Assembly (NCBI GenBank): GCA_021234155.1
Contig: JAJEKV010000010.1
Location: 18,143,418 to 18,207,417, forward strand
Source of the DNA: Isoetes taiwanensis
Taxonomy: Eukaryota; Streptophyta; Lycopodiopsida; Isoetales; Isoetaceae
Direction: 5' to 3'
DNA: 64,000 nt
Part shown: positions 1 to 12,318 of the stretch, piece after piece
Position numbering within the stretch: the stretch's first letter is position 1
How the letters are laid out: every line of letters begins with the position of its first letter
Notes under the pieces: generated by a model
What the model saw: the letters and a program-made list of their open reading frames with translations, nothing else
What the model was told of the DNA's origin: nothing
Databases searched by the model: none
Made by a program: the position numbers and the translations under genes

Positions 1-30
1 CTGTGATCTTGCCTATATGATCTGCTCTTA

Positions 31-250
31 TTCTATTTCACTAGCTCTTCCTCTATCTGTTCTAATTAATGATCTAAAATAATGAAGTTATTCTATTTCA
101 CGAGCTCTTCCTCTATCTGTTCTAATTAATGATCATAATTCTGAAGTAAATAATGATCATAATTCTGAAGTAAATAATGATCATAGATCATATCTGCTCT
201 ATGATCTTGCTCTATGATCTATATGATCATAGATCATAGATCTTCACTAG
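31..250. repeat. AT-rich local tandem repeats
   Basis: A roughly 60-bp unit starting TATTCTATTTCACTAGCTC recurs at about 31 and 91. It runs into a shorter repeat built on TGATCATAATTCTGAAG, copied at about 131 and 157, then into TGATCATAGATC steps. No coding potential is visible. This looks like ordinary slippage-type low-complexity DNA. Confidence 0.7.
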
Positions 251-386
251 CTCTTCCTCTATCTGCTCTAAATAATGAACTAAAACAATGAACTAAACAA
301 TGAACTAATACTGGCTTTATATTTTGAATTCTGCATTCTGCATTCTGCATTATGCATTTTGTTAGAATAATATGTTGGAATAATAG

Positions 387-1050
387 AAATCGCGCTTGGC
401 GCATTTCTATTTTTGGGTTACGTTTTCCACTAGGTTAATCAAATCGCGCCAGGCGCGTTTTTAGTTTGGCATTTCAATTTCATACGGCTCTATACAAATC
501 GCGCCAGGCGCGTGTGAAATAGATCTGTGCTAATTACTTTCTCTCGTTCTAGTGCCATGGATTTTCCTTATGCATGGACACTGGCTGGTTCAAATACACT
601 GGCTGGTTCTAGTTCCCTGGACGACCATCAACTCTGGACCCTGTACAAGATATTACTTGAGTGTCTTTGTTCAAAACGTTCAAAGAGAGTTGGAGAATCC
701 ATTAGACGGCCACATATCGGGGCCATGGGTACACTTCCATCGCATCTATGGACATATCGGACTCCTCATGCTCTTAGTAAGGCTCATGCCAACAAATAAG
801 TACAAGGATTTGATTTATAGTATCGAGGGATCGATACAACACTCGTTTGGAGACTTCGACATCCTCGGGAAAGATGAGGATCTGTCATATCGGGGTGGTT
901 CAGGTGGGACTTCTTGCGGGATTGGGCGCGGATGAAGTGGGCTGTCGACATATTGTAGAGATAGAAAGAATTGGCGCTGGCGCATTTTTGCGAAGAAGAA
1001 ATGTACATAACTTTTTGGAATATGAATACAAACTCGCGCTGGCGCAATTT
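387..1050. repeat. Cluster of CGCGCC..GGCGCG palindromes, upstream set
   Basis: Five near-palindromes of the form AAATCGCGCCAGGCGCGTTT occur at about 387, 441, 496, 971 and 1031. They are embedded in AT-rich sequence without a convincing gene. The same family recurs inside introns and after the decayed gene at 2026-6862 and is not seen after about 7.8 kb. Short frames here look like chance frames. Confidence 0.75.
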
Positions 1051-2025
1051 TGCACTATACTTTTACATCATTAGTTTATTTTTTTTTTATGCAATGTCGA
1101 CAACATTGAATCTGTGATGCCCTCCGGCCCGGTATGACCAACCCCAAGAAACTACATATTTTCATTAATGTGTAGTTTCATGGGGTTGATAAACTGCTAA
1201 AGACCATCACGAATTCAAAGTTCACAACATCACGCTTGAGATGATATGATATATTCTTTTTTTTTTGAATATCCAAATATACATACCTTTTTTCAGACGC
1301 GTTCTTTTGGCCATGCTACAAATGTGCCCACGCTTTCACCAATCATACGCCACCGGGATGTCTTCTTGGAAGAGCCTCATCTTCATAATTGCGGTTTAGA
1401 ATAGAAATCTTACGAAAACTTGTTCCAAGAGGAACACCATGACACATAGAACTTGGATTCAAATCTTGATTTTACACAATCCTACTCGGCTTCAAGTTTC
1501 TTTGTTAAAAGATAGCATTCTTCTCCTAGAATCGATAAAGAACCGAGAATGCATTGTAAAAAATAGAGGGCGAAAAATTGAGAACAAGAGAATGCATTGA
1601 ATTCACCATAGTTCAGCCAGACATCGAATGGGAATTGAAGGCGGCTCGATCGAATGGATTGAAGGCGCTCGATCGATCGAATGGGATCGAACGGATCTTG
1701 GGCCTCGATAGTCGATTGTTCTTGGGCCTCTGATACTAGGAATGATCTTGGGCTCCCGATAGTAGGTGGCCGATTAGGTGGTAGTAGATTGCCACATATG
1801 CGTTTCTTGAAATTAATAATTAATTGTTATCTTGAAATTGCACTAAAAAGAAAAACACAATTTAAATTTGTAAATGAGCGGGACGGGCGGTTAATTAAGG
1901 CGGTATAAATTTAAAAGGACGCGAATTTGAATTTACGGTTGTAAATCTGACGGCCTAGATTATGAACGCATACATATAAGTTTAAACCAAAACCCCAGTC
2001 TCATACTATCCGCACTTGCAGTTCT
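1051..2025. other. No gene recognised; possible promoter side of 2026 gene
   Basis: AT-rich sequence with a local inverted repeat around 1142-1190, where AACTACATATT is mirrored as TGTGTAGTT. A GATCGAATGG-type repeat lies at about 1647-1690. The segment just before 2026 would be the promoter and leader of the decayed gene, but I see no certain TATA box. Confidence 0.4.
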
Positions 2026-5000
2026 ATGGCGTCTAGAGGATCTGGCCGCGGCCGAGGCGCTGGTAGAGGTGGGCGACAGCCCAAAGCACAAATCCCAAGC
2101 CTGGAGGCTGCTGAACAAGCAGAAAGTTTTGATCCAACAAGCGCCTCAGGTAATTGATCTGTTTTTGTTTTGTAATTGATTTCTGTGTCCCTTTTATTGT
2201 TAGGTTTCTAGGATGTTTTTCAACCTGTGTATTTTCTGTGTATGCGTGTCTCTGTGTATTGTCTACCTTTCATATTGTTTCTGTGTCATTTCTACTGCTT
2301 TTACTACCTTGTTTTGTGTGTTTTTTGTTATAATCTTCTCCTTTACTCCGATATGTTTTTTGTTGGAACAATTCTCCATTTTGTATAATGTAGACCGTGT
2401 AAGTCTTTACTTCTGTATTCTCCAGTTCTTTTGACAAGTCTTTTTTGTAGCCTAGTATGTCTCTTATAAAAGAGAAGTGTCTGTAGGTCCCCTCTTAAGA
2501 ACGCGCTCGGCGCGATTTATAATTATGAGTGGTTTTGGTTGTCTCTGCTACTTTCCCTGTGTACAATTTATGTTTTTGAAAGTAAGGCGTCTATGAAAAC
2601 GCGCTCGGCGCGATTTCATTACTCACCACATGATTGTAACTTTCAGGATCTTCTAAAAATGTGAAAAGAAAAGCAAAGCTTCAAGTGGTCCGCAGGACAT
2701 CCGCAGAAAAAAACCAAAACGGATGAAGATGTATCGATTCGCGGATTTGGCACACGTTGTGACCATTGGCGATCGGCCAGAAATAATGAAGGCTCGGGTA
2801 GAGCCTCCATGTCGAAGAAGATCTACCGAGGGCTCAAATGGTATGTGGAGATCTTCAAGACTAGCGGAAAGACGATCTGATTTTCATGTCTAGAGTTAAG
2901 GAAACGAGATCAAATGAAGAAACAAGGTATTCTGATCACATGCTAAGAACGGGGCGATTCTTACTTTATCCATTATTACTTGAAGCGGTCGAAAAAATAA
3001 AAAAGTATTGAAGAAGTTAAATTATTGCGTTGCTAGTTCCTTTAAAGAGATCACCCTAAGAGCGGATGAGGCCGCAGATAACCTCTTCAAATTTGGCTGG
3101 TCGGTGGTGATCTATTGACACCAAAAAAAAATATGTGAAGGTCTCTCACCGTGAGAAGAGCAATCAAGACAAGGCCGTCGGCTAGTCTGTACCTACAAGC
3201 TTTAAAAGAGAAGGAAGATGCAAGTTCTAGAGCCGAGGAAACACCGGCGTTCTAGGCATTACGGATATGACTAGTGATGATGACAAAGGCGAGATGGTTA
3301 GAGGCCATGAGCAAACTCAAGAAATATCTCGACAAGTATCCACTGGGCCTTAGCTTCACGCATCCTATCCATGTCGACATGGCTTTTCAGTCCACGAAGG
3401 CTATGTTTGTCGTGAAGATTTGACAAGCAAGACGCAATGGAAATAGTCGGCGGCATGATAGAAAACCGGGGACAAAAGCCAATGCCGGCGGATGTGGTGC
3501 CTTTTGATATGAAGGCGAAGAAGGTGTTGATATGGAATAAACTTGAAGATTTAACGGCAACCTCGATATTCACTTCATGATAATAGATGGCCCGGCGATT
3601 CGATGGAAGGAAGGTTTTGATCGGTCAAGCACAAAAACGGAAATCGGTTATTCTATAGATCGTATTCATCCGAAATTGCCGATTCCTCGGTGGCTCCAAA
3701 TGCAGCGGCGAAATTAGCGAAATCGGTAGCCTCTTGAATGACATGGGAAAGACATTCACGTACAAAAGGTATTTTATGTTCCACACATAAGCGTTCCAAA
3801 TCGCGCCCGGTGGCGTTTTAAGCTAATCACGTATTTACAAGAAAAACGGCGCTGGCGCGATTTCTTCATATGGCTGCGATTTTCTAAATATCGTGATTAG
3901 CAAAACGCGGCGCTGGCGCTGCTTTTATGTTGTTATTTGTGTGACGGATTTACAAGAAACGGCGCCGGCGCGGATTCTTCATCATGAAGAAATCGCGCGG
4001 TAGCGTTCTGTAAATACGTGATTAACTAAAACGCCGCTGGCGCGTTTATATTGTTACTTTCACGACTGTTTATTTTTTATCTAACGTTCTCCATATTTTG
4101 CGGTCCGTATGTGGAGCGATTCGCGGCACGCCAGTAACCAATGGATCGAATATGGAAAACCAATGCCGACGGGACAAGGGCAATCTAAGAGTGCGAATTC
4201 AAATTACTAGAAAGGACACCGTGCCAAACCATAATACAGGACAAGAACAAGGCCACTAGATCAAAGAAGAAAAAAGGGGATGCAAAAGCCGGGTACTGAA
4301 GAGCAAATCGGTGCCAAAGGATGCCCGCAAGATTGTTTTTCTTCCGACCGGGTATGGGAAAAAGTGGAACGAATTTTGGGGCGCCTATTCGGAAAAAGAA
4401 GTTGCCGATTCGTATGGCGTGTTTCCTCCGCAAGATACGCTATTTTTGATATAGGTATCACGAAATGAGAAAGGCACAAGGATTGGATGATGCGAGAATT
4501 AATCTACGTTCTAGATAGTTGCATCGAAAAGGAAGTTATCTACAAGAAAACGTCTGCAACAAAGCACTTGACATCTTTTCAAGATGCATGCGAATCGATA
4601 AAGAATATGAAAGTCCCGAAAAAAAGCCGTTGGTGAAGAACCGCAAAGGCTCTCGGGGAGACATGATGTTATCGAGATAGGCTTAATGCAAAAGTACAAC
4701 GTATCTAATGATGACATTAAGAAATATGTATTTTGGTCAAAAGATTTTGTGAAGCGAAAAAAAGGCGAAGAATGTGGCAACTCTTAAGGGGATTCACCAC
4801 GAAAGTTCGTCGACCTAAAAAGAAAAGTTGCTTTGGTGAAGAAGACGGCAAAGAGGCGAGTCTCCTTTTTCTATAAGGTGTCCACCGGGTTATAAGTGTG
4901 CCATGCCGAGGTAGGTGAAGGGCCAACCGACATCACTCTATTTGTTCTTGATAGCCGTGGCACGAGATGGACACAGGATGATTACGACACCTTCTTCAAC

Positions 5001-6050
5001 ACATGCGATGGTTTGACGACCGAGATGCATTATACTATCGTGACGGTTTGCCACTCAGGCATTTCCCTACGCGATATGCACTAGTTGCCGCAAATGATGT
5101 CGAATGCATTAAAGTGATGAGGCAAGCGGTAATGATAGATGAAAACAAAGATAGTGAGTTTAGTACCGAAGTAAGATCTCACATGTGCTAGTCCTTATGA
5201 TAGCCATTATGGATGATAAAGAATATGAAAGACTCAAGGGGAAACCAGAAGGTGAGAAGATTGCTTGGCGGTGCTATCGGCTAGATGAACCCCTATTGAA
5301 GAATGTTTTTATGTCGAATCCAATTCGCGAAGACAAAGGGAAAGGGACTGCAGATGTGGATGTGGACTGGACGAAGAGGAAGAGGAAGAGGAAGAGAAAA
5401 CGGTCGACCACCCTTAATTCACCAATCAAGTATGAGCTACTTGACGGCGATAAGGGGAGGCTGAATAAGTACGGGTTTTCTTTGGCCCTTTCGAAGTTTT
5501 CGATTGAAGCCTTCGCCCTGTTAGAGTCTACGTGTTGGGAGTTTCATGTTGGAGGTTATGTCGGGCGGGAAGCTCCTGAAGCTAGCTAGGAAATGCCAAA
5601 GTGTGGTCTCGATGGTCAAGCCAAGGACTTCCTCGATATTTTTTCGAGAAAGTGCTAGAGGTGGCACCTAGGGGTCCGCTAGGTAGTGCAAAAAATAAAG
5701 CTTCCAGCTCTAAGTCCAGCTTTTTACCCGCAGATCCGGGCAGCAGAGGGAAGAAATGAGAAAGCATATAGAGGGCATAAGGAAGAATATCGACAAGCAA
5801 CAAAATTTAACTATGCGGCCGAGAGCGTGCCTATCCTTCCAATCACATTGGAAAATCCGGCCGACGTGGATGTAGGTAACGCAAAACGAAGAAGACAAAA
5901 TCCTAGATGATACGAAGGATTCGAAAGCTCGAGTCGTTAGCATAAAGAGTAATGAAGTATCAACCATAGTTCAAACACTAAGTGATGTGGTGACACTTCC
6001 GCGGAATCAAGAAGGCAGAGAGTAAGCTCATCATTGCGGATGTTGAACAG
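2026..6050 (+). pseudogene. Decayed multi-exon gene, N-terminal part, Arg/Gly-rich start
   Basis: The first exon begins MASRGSGRGRGAGRGGRQ and ends at a TCAG/GTAATT donor near 2150. A pyrimidine-rich acceptor TTTCAG ends at 2646, and the next exon starts GSSKNVKRKAK in phase. The reading frame then breaks repeatedly. Recognisable protein-like runs in different frames include KLKKYLDKYPLGLSFTHP (about 3310-3365), PADVVPFDMKAKKVLIWNKL (about 3484-3545), LDSRGTRWTQDDYDTFFN (about 4950-5002) and a Lys/Arg-rich run near 5375-5402. Splice-like junctions, a shared strand and intron-confined palindromes argue for one gene. The frequent indels argue that it is dead. I do not recognise the family of this portion. 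It may be continuous with the phosphatase-like segment at 6156-6862. Confidence 0.45.
3795..4045. repeat. CGCGCC palindrome cluster in a putative intron
   Basis: At least six imperfect palindromes such as AAATCGCGCC..GGCGTTTT and AAACGGCGCTGGCGCGATTT follow each other at about 40-bp spacing. The linker text (ACGTATTTACAAGAAA and TCACGTATTTAC) is itself repeated in alternating orientation. The stretch has no reading frame and lies between the coding-like runs ending near 3775 and resuming after 4080, so I take it as intronic. Confidence 0.65.
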
Positions 6051-6109
6051 AACCGAAAAGGTATGTTATTCAAGCGAGAAAAATGAAAATCCGCGATTTC
6101 AATTCTTCA

Positions 6110-6185
6110 AATAAATTGAAAATCGCGCCGGTAGCGATTTCAATTATTCCAACAATTGAAAATCGCGCCAAGCGCGATTTCAATT
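6110..6185. repeat. CGCGCC palindromes between gene segments
   Basis: Two tightly spaced hairpins carry TTGAAAATCGCGCC and its complement GGCGCGATTTCAA around 6118-6180. They lie after a GTATGT donor-like site at about 6061 and before the phosphatase frame becomes convincing near 6235. This fits an intron carrying the same palindrome family as 387-1050 and 3795-4045. Confidence 0.6.
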
Positions 6186-6862
6186 TTCTTTTCCTTGTCT
6201 CACAAGTGTGTGCTTTATTATTCTGCACCTAATCCGGTTTCCTCCAAAATTACGGTGTTCGATTTGAATGGAGTGCTCTGCAAAACGTTACCTAAAGCAC
6301 AATTTCCTTTATCATGGTATGCACAGAAACCATTTGAGACATATACGAAATGGGTATATCCGCGGCCGTATCTGAAGGAGATGTTAGACCAAGCTTTCTT
6401 TTTATTAGATTTGTGCAATTTGGTCGCCGATGGAGAATAGAAATATCTGAGGAAGTTTTGAGAGTAGTTCCTGAGTTACATAGAGATTGGGCATCTGTTT
6501 GGGATCAGAGCAAATGTAAGTCATTCAATAACCCAAAGGATCCTACAGGTAAAAAAATATTTGTGAAATGCTTGAGCGACATGATGGATGACTTGGGCGT
6601 TCAGGAGAAGGAAGACATCATTATAGTTGATGATGACGCCTTGAAGTGTTGCTTCAATCAGTCACAGTCACTAAATCCACCATCCTATCATCCTGAGGAT
6701 TTTGAAAAAGATGACTTCCTGCTTCGTTTTGTCAGCATCTTGCACGAAATATCTACAGGAAAAAAGGTCGAAGAGATACAAACACTATACCCGCAACTTA
6801 ATCGGACAGGGGAAATTGACAGGGACCTAGAGAAGATCGTTCTAGAAAGGGAACTTTTTTGA
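6156..6862 (+). pseudogene. FCP1/NLI-interacting-factor type phosphatase domain, frameshifted
   Basis: The HAD-family core motif appears as KITVFDLNGVLCKT, with the second acidic residue of the usual DxDG motif as Asn; Asp36 of the frame is at 6261. YPRPYLKEMLDQ follows, matching the RP.L..FL step of FCP1-like domains. Between about 6410 and 6450 the conserved IWSP.MENRN step is present but split over three frames. One frame then continues as RVVPELHRDWASVWDQSKC, KKIFVKCLSDMMDD and EDIIIVDDDALKCC (the conserved late DD step) to a stop at 6862. The fold is that of Ser/Thr phosphatases acting on proteins such as the RNA polymerase II C-terminal domain. The Asp-to-Asn change and frameshifts suggest no activity. 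It probably belongs to the same transcription unit as 2026-6050. Confidence 0.65.
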
Positions 6863-7930
6863 TATATATATATATGTATACAGGAAATACACTTTCCAAT
6901 AAGTTTTGAATATGAAATATACTTTACACCAAACTCTTTCGAATATATATTGTGTTCTTATATCAGCATTATTGGTTCTGTGTACGTATTGTTCTTTTAT
7001 ATTACGTGTATGGTTTGCTATACTTGCAATAATTTGTATGTATATACCGTCAATAATTTAGGTGTCTATAAATCGTTATGCATGAAATTGGCAAACCATC
7101 GGCCCGGCCATATACGCTTGTTATTATGGCACATTCTATTACCGCCAGATGAACCACGCAGACCTCTGCGGTGCCGCGAGCTAGAAATAGAACTTCGGGA
7201 CTGGCTTGATGCCGTTGCTATGAATCCCGGCCCACTTCTATCCCGATCCCTTTGATGTTGTAATCCATCTTATATGGAATCCGAGCATGGTTTGTTCATG
7301 ATCGAAAGGATCTCAAAGACACCGCTGGCGGCCGACGTCGGCGATGATTCGGATTAGTTTTTAAAGTTTATGTTCCACTATAATCGTTATTTATGAAAAA
7401 ATAAAATCGCGCCACGCCGATTTGACCCTTTGAAAATCTACGTTCAGTAGCAACTTGCTTGCTGTTATTTATTCGTAAAACACTACAATTTCAATGTTTA
7501 GATTTCGTTGTCGTCGGTGATTGTACGAATTAATAAGCAATTTCCTACTTTTTATATTGCCAACATTCTTTCATAATATGGGTCATTTGGACCGAATATT
7601 TGGATGCCCTTGCATTTCAACATAAAATGCATCTTCCTAGCCCGAAAATGAACTCAGTGCAAAAGTGTGGTTAATTCAATATAATGGTCAATAAATAGCT
7701 TATACGGCGCGATTTTGGAATAGACATAATCCCAATTTAATTGAATGATGGTTAAAAGTTAGTTTTGCGACCAGGCGCGAGCTGTGAGACCACCTCACTT
7801 GGAAAATTTTGGCTCATTCTTTTTAATCTTGTTAAATTCCAATTCACTTAATTGTTACTAGCTTAGCATAACTACAAAGGTGAGAAAAATTTTCCCACTT
7901 TTCGAGGCTTGAGGATCCTATCAAGTTAGT
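6863..7930. other. No gene recognised; degenerate CGCGCC palindromes
   Basis: A TA-rich tract follows the stop at 6862 and could be the 3' end of the decayed gene. A 57-residue frame from about 7079 (MKLANHRPGHIRLLLWH) resembles nothing I know. Weak CGCGCC-type motifs lie near 7405, 7706 and 7768, marking the right-hand edge of that palindrome family. Confidence 0.4.
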
Positions 7931-7939
7931 ACTACTGGG

Positions 7940-9550
7940 AACATGGTCAGTGCTTTGCTCTTGGTCTCCAAGAACATTGCTCGATACCCACCATGGCGTC
8001 CCCTACTTCGTGATACGGTGCACTCACCGTATACAAACAGGAGTTCTTCCCCCACACCAGCTCCATGCTGATACAGGGCCCTCCACATATCACTGTACCC
8101 GTAACGAGTCCCAGTGGGGAGAGTGAAGGTGTCATTCTACCCCGTCTCCCTCAGGGCCTACCTAGCTGCGGAAGCGTAAACATACATGTCAGTAGCACAT
8201 ATATCAACATCCTGCGACCATCTCGAAGGATGGTCCTCCTCATATCTGCATGGACAAAGATCAGCACATCACATAGGGGATCCTACCCAAGGCTCAGACT
8301 CAAGGGTGACTGACGGCTTGGGTCTCCAGAGTTCAGTGCAGACAGAATTCATGGCAATGGAATTGGCTGGCATAAGAACATGGCATAGGGTTGTCCACTC
8401 CATCCGCCCCTCCACATGCACACTTTGCGAGTAGGGCTGAAAAGTGTTGGGACTGGCCTAGCCAGCCCGGATGCATAGCCAAAGGGGCTATTCCTGGGTC
8501 TCATCCTCCCAGTTCCGATGGGGCAGGTAGGGATCACTCCCTCCAGAGATCTACATGCTGACTCAAGGTGACTAGAGGGCCACTGCCCGTATTCGACCAA
8601 ACCCACCGGAAAGTGTACACCACTTCACCTGTCGAGCCCATGCCTTACCCGCACTCAGTGGTAAGCCATTAGACCTAGTCACAATGATCCCCGGTAGGCT
8701 TTACACACCAGGGGGATCGTTCGGGAGTCAGAACATGAACCTCCTTCTTAGCCAGTCTGGCCCCTCCACCCACAACCAGGTGTGGCTCTTGTACACAGCC
8801 GAATCCTACAAGTGTGCTAGAGAGGCTACTCTAGGAGCATCAACTACAAGCTTTAGGGCCTCTACCCCCCTTCCCAATACAAGGAGTTCACAGAGATACA
8901 TCATCCAAATACATCACAGAAGAACTAGAGAACTAGATCTAATCATAGAGTTAGGTTCTTTAGTTAGTGTCCGAGATCTAAGATCTAGATAGCTACTATG
9001 GGCAATTTAATAGTCTAAACCTACTGATTCTATGACTAGAAGACGGTTTAAGCTATTAAATTGACCAAATACCTGATCCTTGAGTGGCTCCTCCCGACTG
9101 AGTTCAACCATCCTGGCGAGCTGATCAATTCGGGGAACCGATGGCGCAATTGGGCAGCGTGTCGGGAGGCGGTTTTGGCTCTGGGGGCAGCCAAACCGAG
9201 CTCTAAAACCCTAAGGATCTAAAACTAGCAAGCTAGGGTTTTCCTACCCTAAAATAGACATGGGGTTTAGGCTAGGGTTTCCAATTGCCCAATTTGGCAT
9301 GTGGGATAATTGGAAAGGCCCCACTTGCCTTTAATGGCTAGGTGGCAAAATATGCCAACATGGAAAGGTGTGCCCTCATTAATGTGCACATGTGCACATT
9401 AATAATATATGAACACTCCTAGCAAGTTGCCCCTAGGCTACTTACCTGGCTATCCGTTGGCGTACACGGTCGGTCGGATGGTGTGTCTGATTTGGCAGGC
9501 GATGCAAAGATCGTCCCGGGACCGTGATATATCTTGGCCGGAACGTCACA
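7940..9550 (-). mobile_element. Diverged, inverted LTR-like copy
   Basis: The stretch is a rearranged relative of the LTR at 10661-12318 read on the other strand. The text at about 8345-8430 is the reverse complement of 11860-11935 with scattered changes, and 8500-8540 matches 11735-11765. GAACGTCACA near 9540 matches the inverted LTR start TGTGACGTTC. I see no clean boundaries or target duplication, so this is probably an older, broken member of the same or a sister family. Confidence 0.55.
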
Positions 9551-9651
9551 CGGCTATGGCGTCTTTCCTCTCATATTCAACCAAGTAAATCATGATTCAA
9601 AATAAGCGATTAAGCGACAATTGCCACCTCACGTTGAGGGTATTATTATTT

Positions 9652-9860
9652 GTGGTGCCACCTATTAATTTCGATGACCTTTTTATGAACGGCCAAGATC
9701 AAAACCCCAAATCCGACCGCCCATATCAAAAGCCCCAAAATTAAGGGGGCTGCTTGGGGGATTGCGACGTGGCTACATATGGGCCGTTGATCTTAAATTT
9801 GGACGGCCGAGATCAATATCTCTATGGACAAAAGTTATTGTATATATATTACAAGTGCTT
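9652..9860. mobile_element. MITE-like inverted repeat element, copy 1
   Basis: Internal inverted repeats (GGCCAAGATCAAAACCCC against GGCCGAGATCAA, and AAGCCCC against GGGGGCT) are flanked by GGTGCCACCT on the left and AAGTTATTGTATATATAT on the right. The same layout and end sequences occur at 46299-46590, so two unlinked copies define a small non-coding DNA transposon family. Confidence 0.6.
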
Positions 9861-10655
9861 GTACTATGAGGGGGTGTAAGTGTTAGCTTGCTAAGAAGTC
9901 AAAGCCAAAGTTGTAGCTGCAGTCAACACCTAATCAAACTTCGAGTCAACCTATTGGTTCCACTTCTGTCAAACTTCGAGTCAACCTATTGGTTCCACTT
10001 CTGTCAAACTTCTAGCCAAACTTCTAGTTAGAATGCCAGTCAAACATATGTCAAAATTGGTCTTAGTTTTTGTCTAGATAGTGAGCATGGTCTTCATGTC
10101 TACATTTGGCTCTTTATTGCCCTACGTCTTGAGTTTGTGGCTCATTTTCATACACTGTCGGTGTACAAAAAGCATCTACTTCTCACAACCTTTTCGTAGT
10201 AGACCATGTGAGCCAAGCTAACAATGAAATTTTTTCATTAATGTCTACTCGGATATTAATGTATACTCGAATATTATGCTTACAACCATAGATAATCTTT
10301 TTTGCATTTTTGGAATGTTATTGTGCCTAGAATAGTTGTAAGAGAAATTGCAAATCCATTCAAGACTTATTGCAAGTGTAACTCATTTTAAACATAAAGG
10401 CGATCCACATTCTTGTCATTAATAAGATAAGATAAGATAAGATAAGACAAAGAATTAATACAACCACAAAGAATGTAAGCATGTAGACCTATACACATAT
10501 GTCCAACGATTGATCCAAGGTGAATTGAAATCATGTCATACATTAGAAGCCAAACTCAAAGTCATGCAATAAAGATCCTCAATATTTAGTTAAGATTGTT
10601 CTAGATTCCCTAAGGTGCTATGAAGATTTCCCTCATTTCATAAGATTCTATAAAG
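9861..10655. other. No gene; tandem and simple repeats
   Basis: A 35-bp unit starting CAAACTTCGAGTC is duplicated at 9935-10004 and followed by shorter partial units. A GATAA microsatellite lies at about 10425-10447. The rest is AT-rich with no supported reading frame. Confidence 0.6.
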
Positions 10656-10660
10656 ATTTC
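10656..10660 (+). repeat. Target-site duplication ATTTC, left side
   Basis: The five bases ATTTC directly precede the LTR start. The same five bases follow this LTR at 12319-12323 and follow the second LTR at 27995-27999. Five-bp duplications are typical of LTR retrotransposon integration. Confidence 0.8.
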
Positions 10661-12318
10661 TGTGACGTTCCAAGTATTTTACGGTATACGTATAAATATA
10701 TTGACACGTCATCCAGTATAGATACGCCACCATGGGGTATGGTAACCTAGGGGGTTAACCTAAAAGGGATTAAATTAGCTATGCTAATTTAATTATTAAG
10801 GATAATAACCTAAATTGGATTAATATTTAAAAGGGATAATTAAGCTAATTATGGTTTGGGAAGGCGCCACCTAGCCAAACTCGATTGGCCAGCATGGTGG
10901 ATGCTAATTTGAACCATCAAGGTGGATCACCACCCCCCATATCAGCCATAATCGACCAAGAGGAGCTGAGCGCCACCTTTGAGGAGCTGAGTGCCTGACA
11001 AGCTGAGCGCCTACCTCTCGCCCAGCTGAGCGCCACCTTTGCCAAGCACGTACCTGTGTAGCCAGAGCTGAACGTCAAGTCCCAGGAAGATAGAAGCACC
11101 AAATGACAATGGTTCTAGCAGGAATTCAGGTTGGTGGCTAGTATAGGCTGATATTCTAGGGTAGCGCCCCTGTTGGTCACTTGTTGTGTTGTTCCGTCTG
11201 TCCTCTCTGTGCTTTACTTGTAGGAACTAACCCTTGATTGTAAAGGTAAGTTCTCTTTATATTCTGATTTTGGGTTTGCTCTTAAAGGATGGATTGATAG
11301 TTCTCTGCATAGTATTACTCTGGAAATGGGGGAATTAAGGGGGGTAGAGACCTCTGAGCCATGATAGTAGGATGCTCCTAGGTAGATCCATGTACTTCCC
11401 ATTAGTTGCGGCCTGTGTACAAGAGACCACCGAGTCGTGGATGCTATGGAGTGACTTAGCACCAAACAAGGGACACAGTGGTGAAGTGGGGGTGGGGTCT
11501 TGCACGAACATAAAAGGCTAGTGGGCTAGGCCTAATAGCCGGCCAGTGAGCTAGGCGCGATCCAGGCCGGGTGTGGGTCTGACACTCCCTGGGTACAGAG
11601 GTGTGACCCGCATGGGGCATCCTGTACTTTGAGTAGATTTAGGGTGAGTAAGTCGGGTACGGATGCGGGGGTCACTGATGCGGCACGTATTCTCTAGCTC
11701 ACCCATGGAACCTTTGTGATCCTGGAAGGGGACGCTTCCCCGACCTGCCTCATCGGACGGGGCTTCATGAACCCTGTAGTAGGCTCATAGGGTGATACCT
11801 TGAGTCTGCGTGTCCGGAAGGCTATAGTGACGCCATAGCATGATTGGACTCATCTGCAAAGTGTGCACAGGAGGGGCGGATGGAGTGGACAACCCTAGCC
11901 GATGTTCTATGCCAGCCAACGCCATGTCAAGATTCGGTCTGCTGATCTCTTGAGACCTAGCCGTCAGTCGATCCTCACTGGAGTCTGAGCCGGGGTAGAA
12001 CCATGGCTTTGGGGTGTTTTCCTTAGTACTAAATGCATATTCTTTGTTGTTGTCACTTGGATGGATGTGCCACCCCTCGGGGTGGTAAATTATGATATGA
12101 TTATGCTGTGTGCTAACCTTGTATTCACGCTTCCGCGACGTAGGAGCCCCATTGAAGGCGTGGGCCGAATGACCCCTCTGTGTCCTTCACTTGAGCATCT
12201 TCCTATAGATGGCCCGAGTTAGACGGAGGGCCCTGCTCATGGTGAGTTGGTCGCCATGGGAGGGGAAAGTCCCTGTATGTATACGTCCGAGTGTCGTATA
12301 TGTTCAGGGAGCGTCACA
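10661..12318 (+). mobile_element. LTR of a Ty3-type retrotransposon, solo-like copy
   Basis: This 1658-bp unit starts TGTGACGTTCC and ends GGGAGCGTCACA, giving TG..CA ends with an extended inverted terminus. It is nearly identical to 26345-27994 apart from small indels near 11066, 11350 and 11520. ATTTC lies on both sides. No primer-binding site follows it; the sequence after it equals the flank after the second LTR. Taken alone it is a solo LTR, formed by recombination between the two LTRs of a full element. The Ty3 assignment rests on the LTR ends and on the polypurine tract next to the sister copy, not on pol. Confidence 0.8.
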
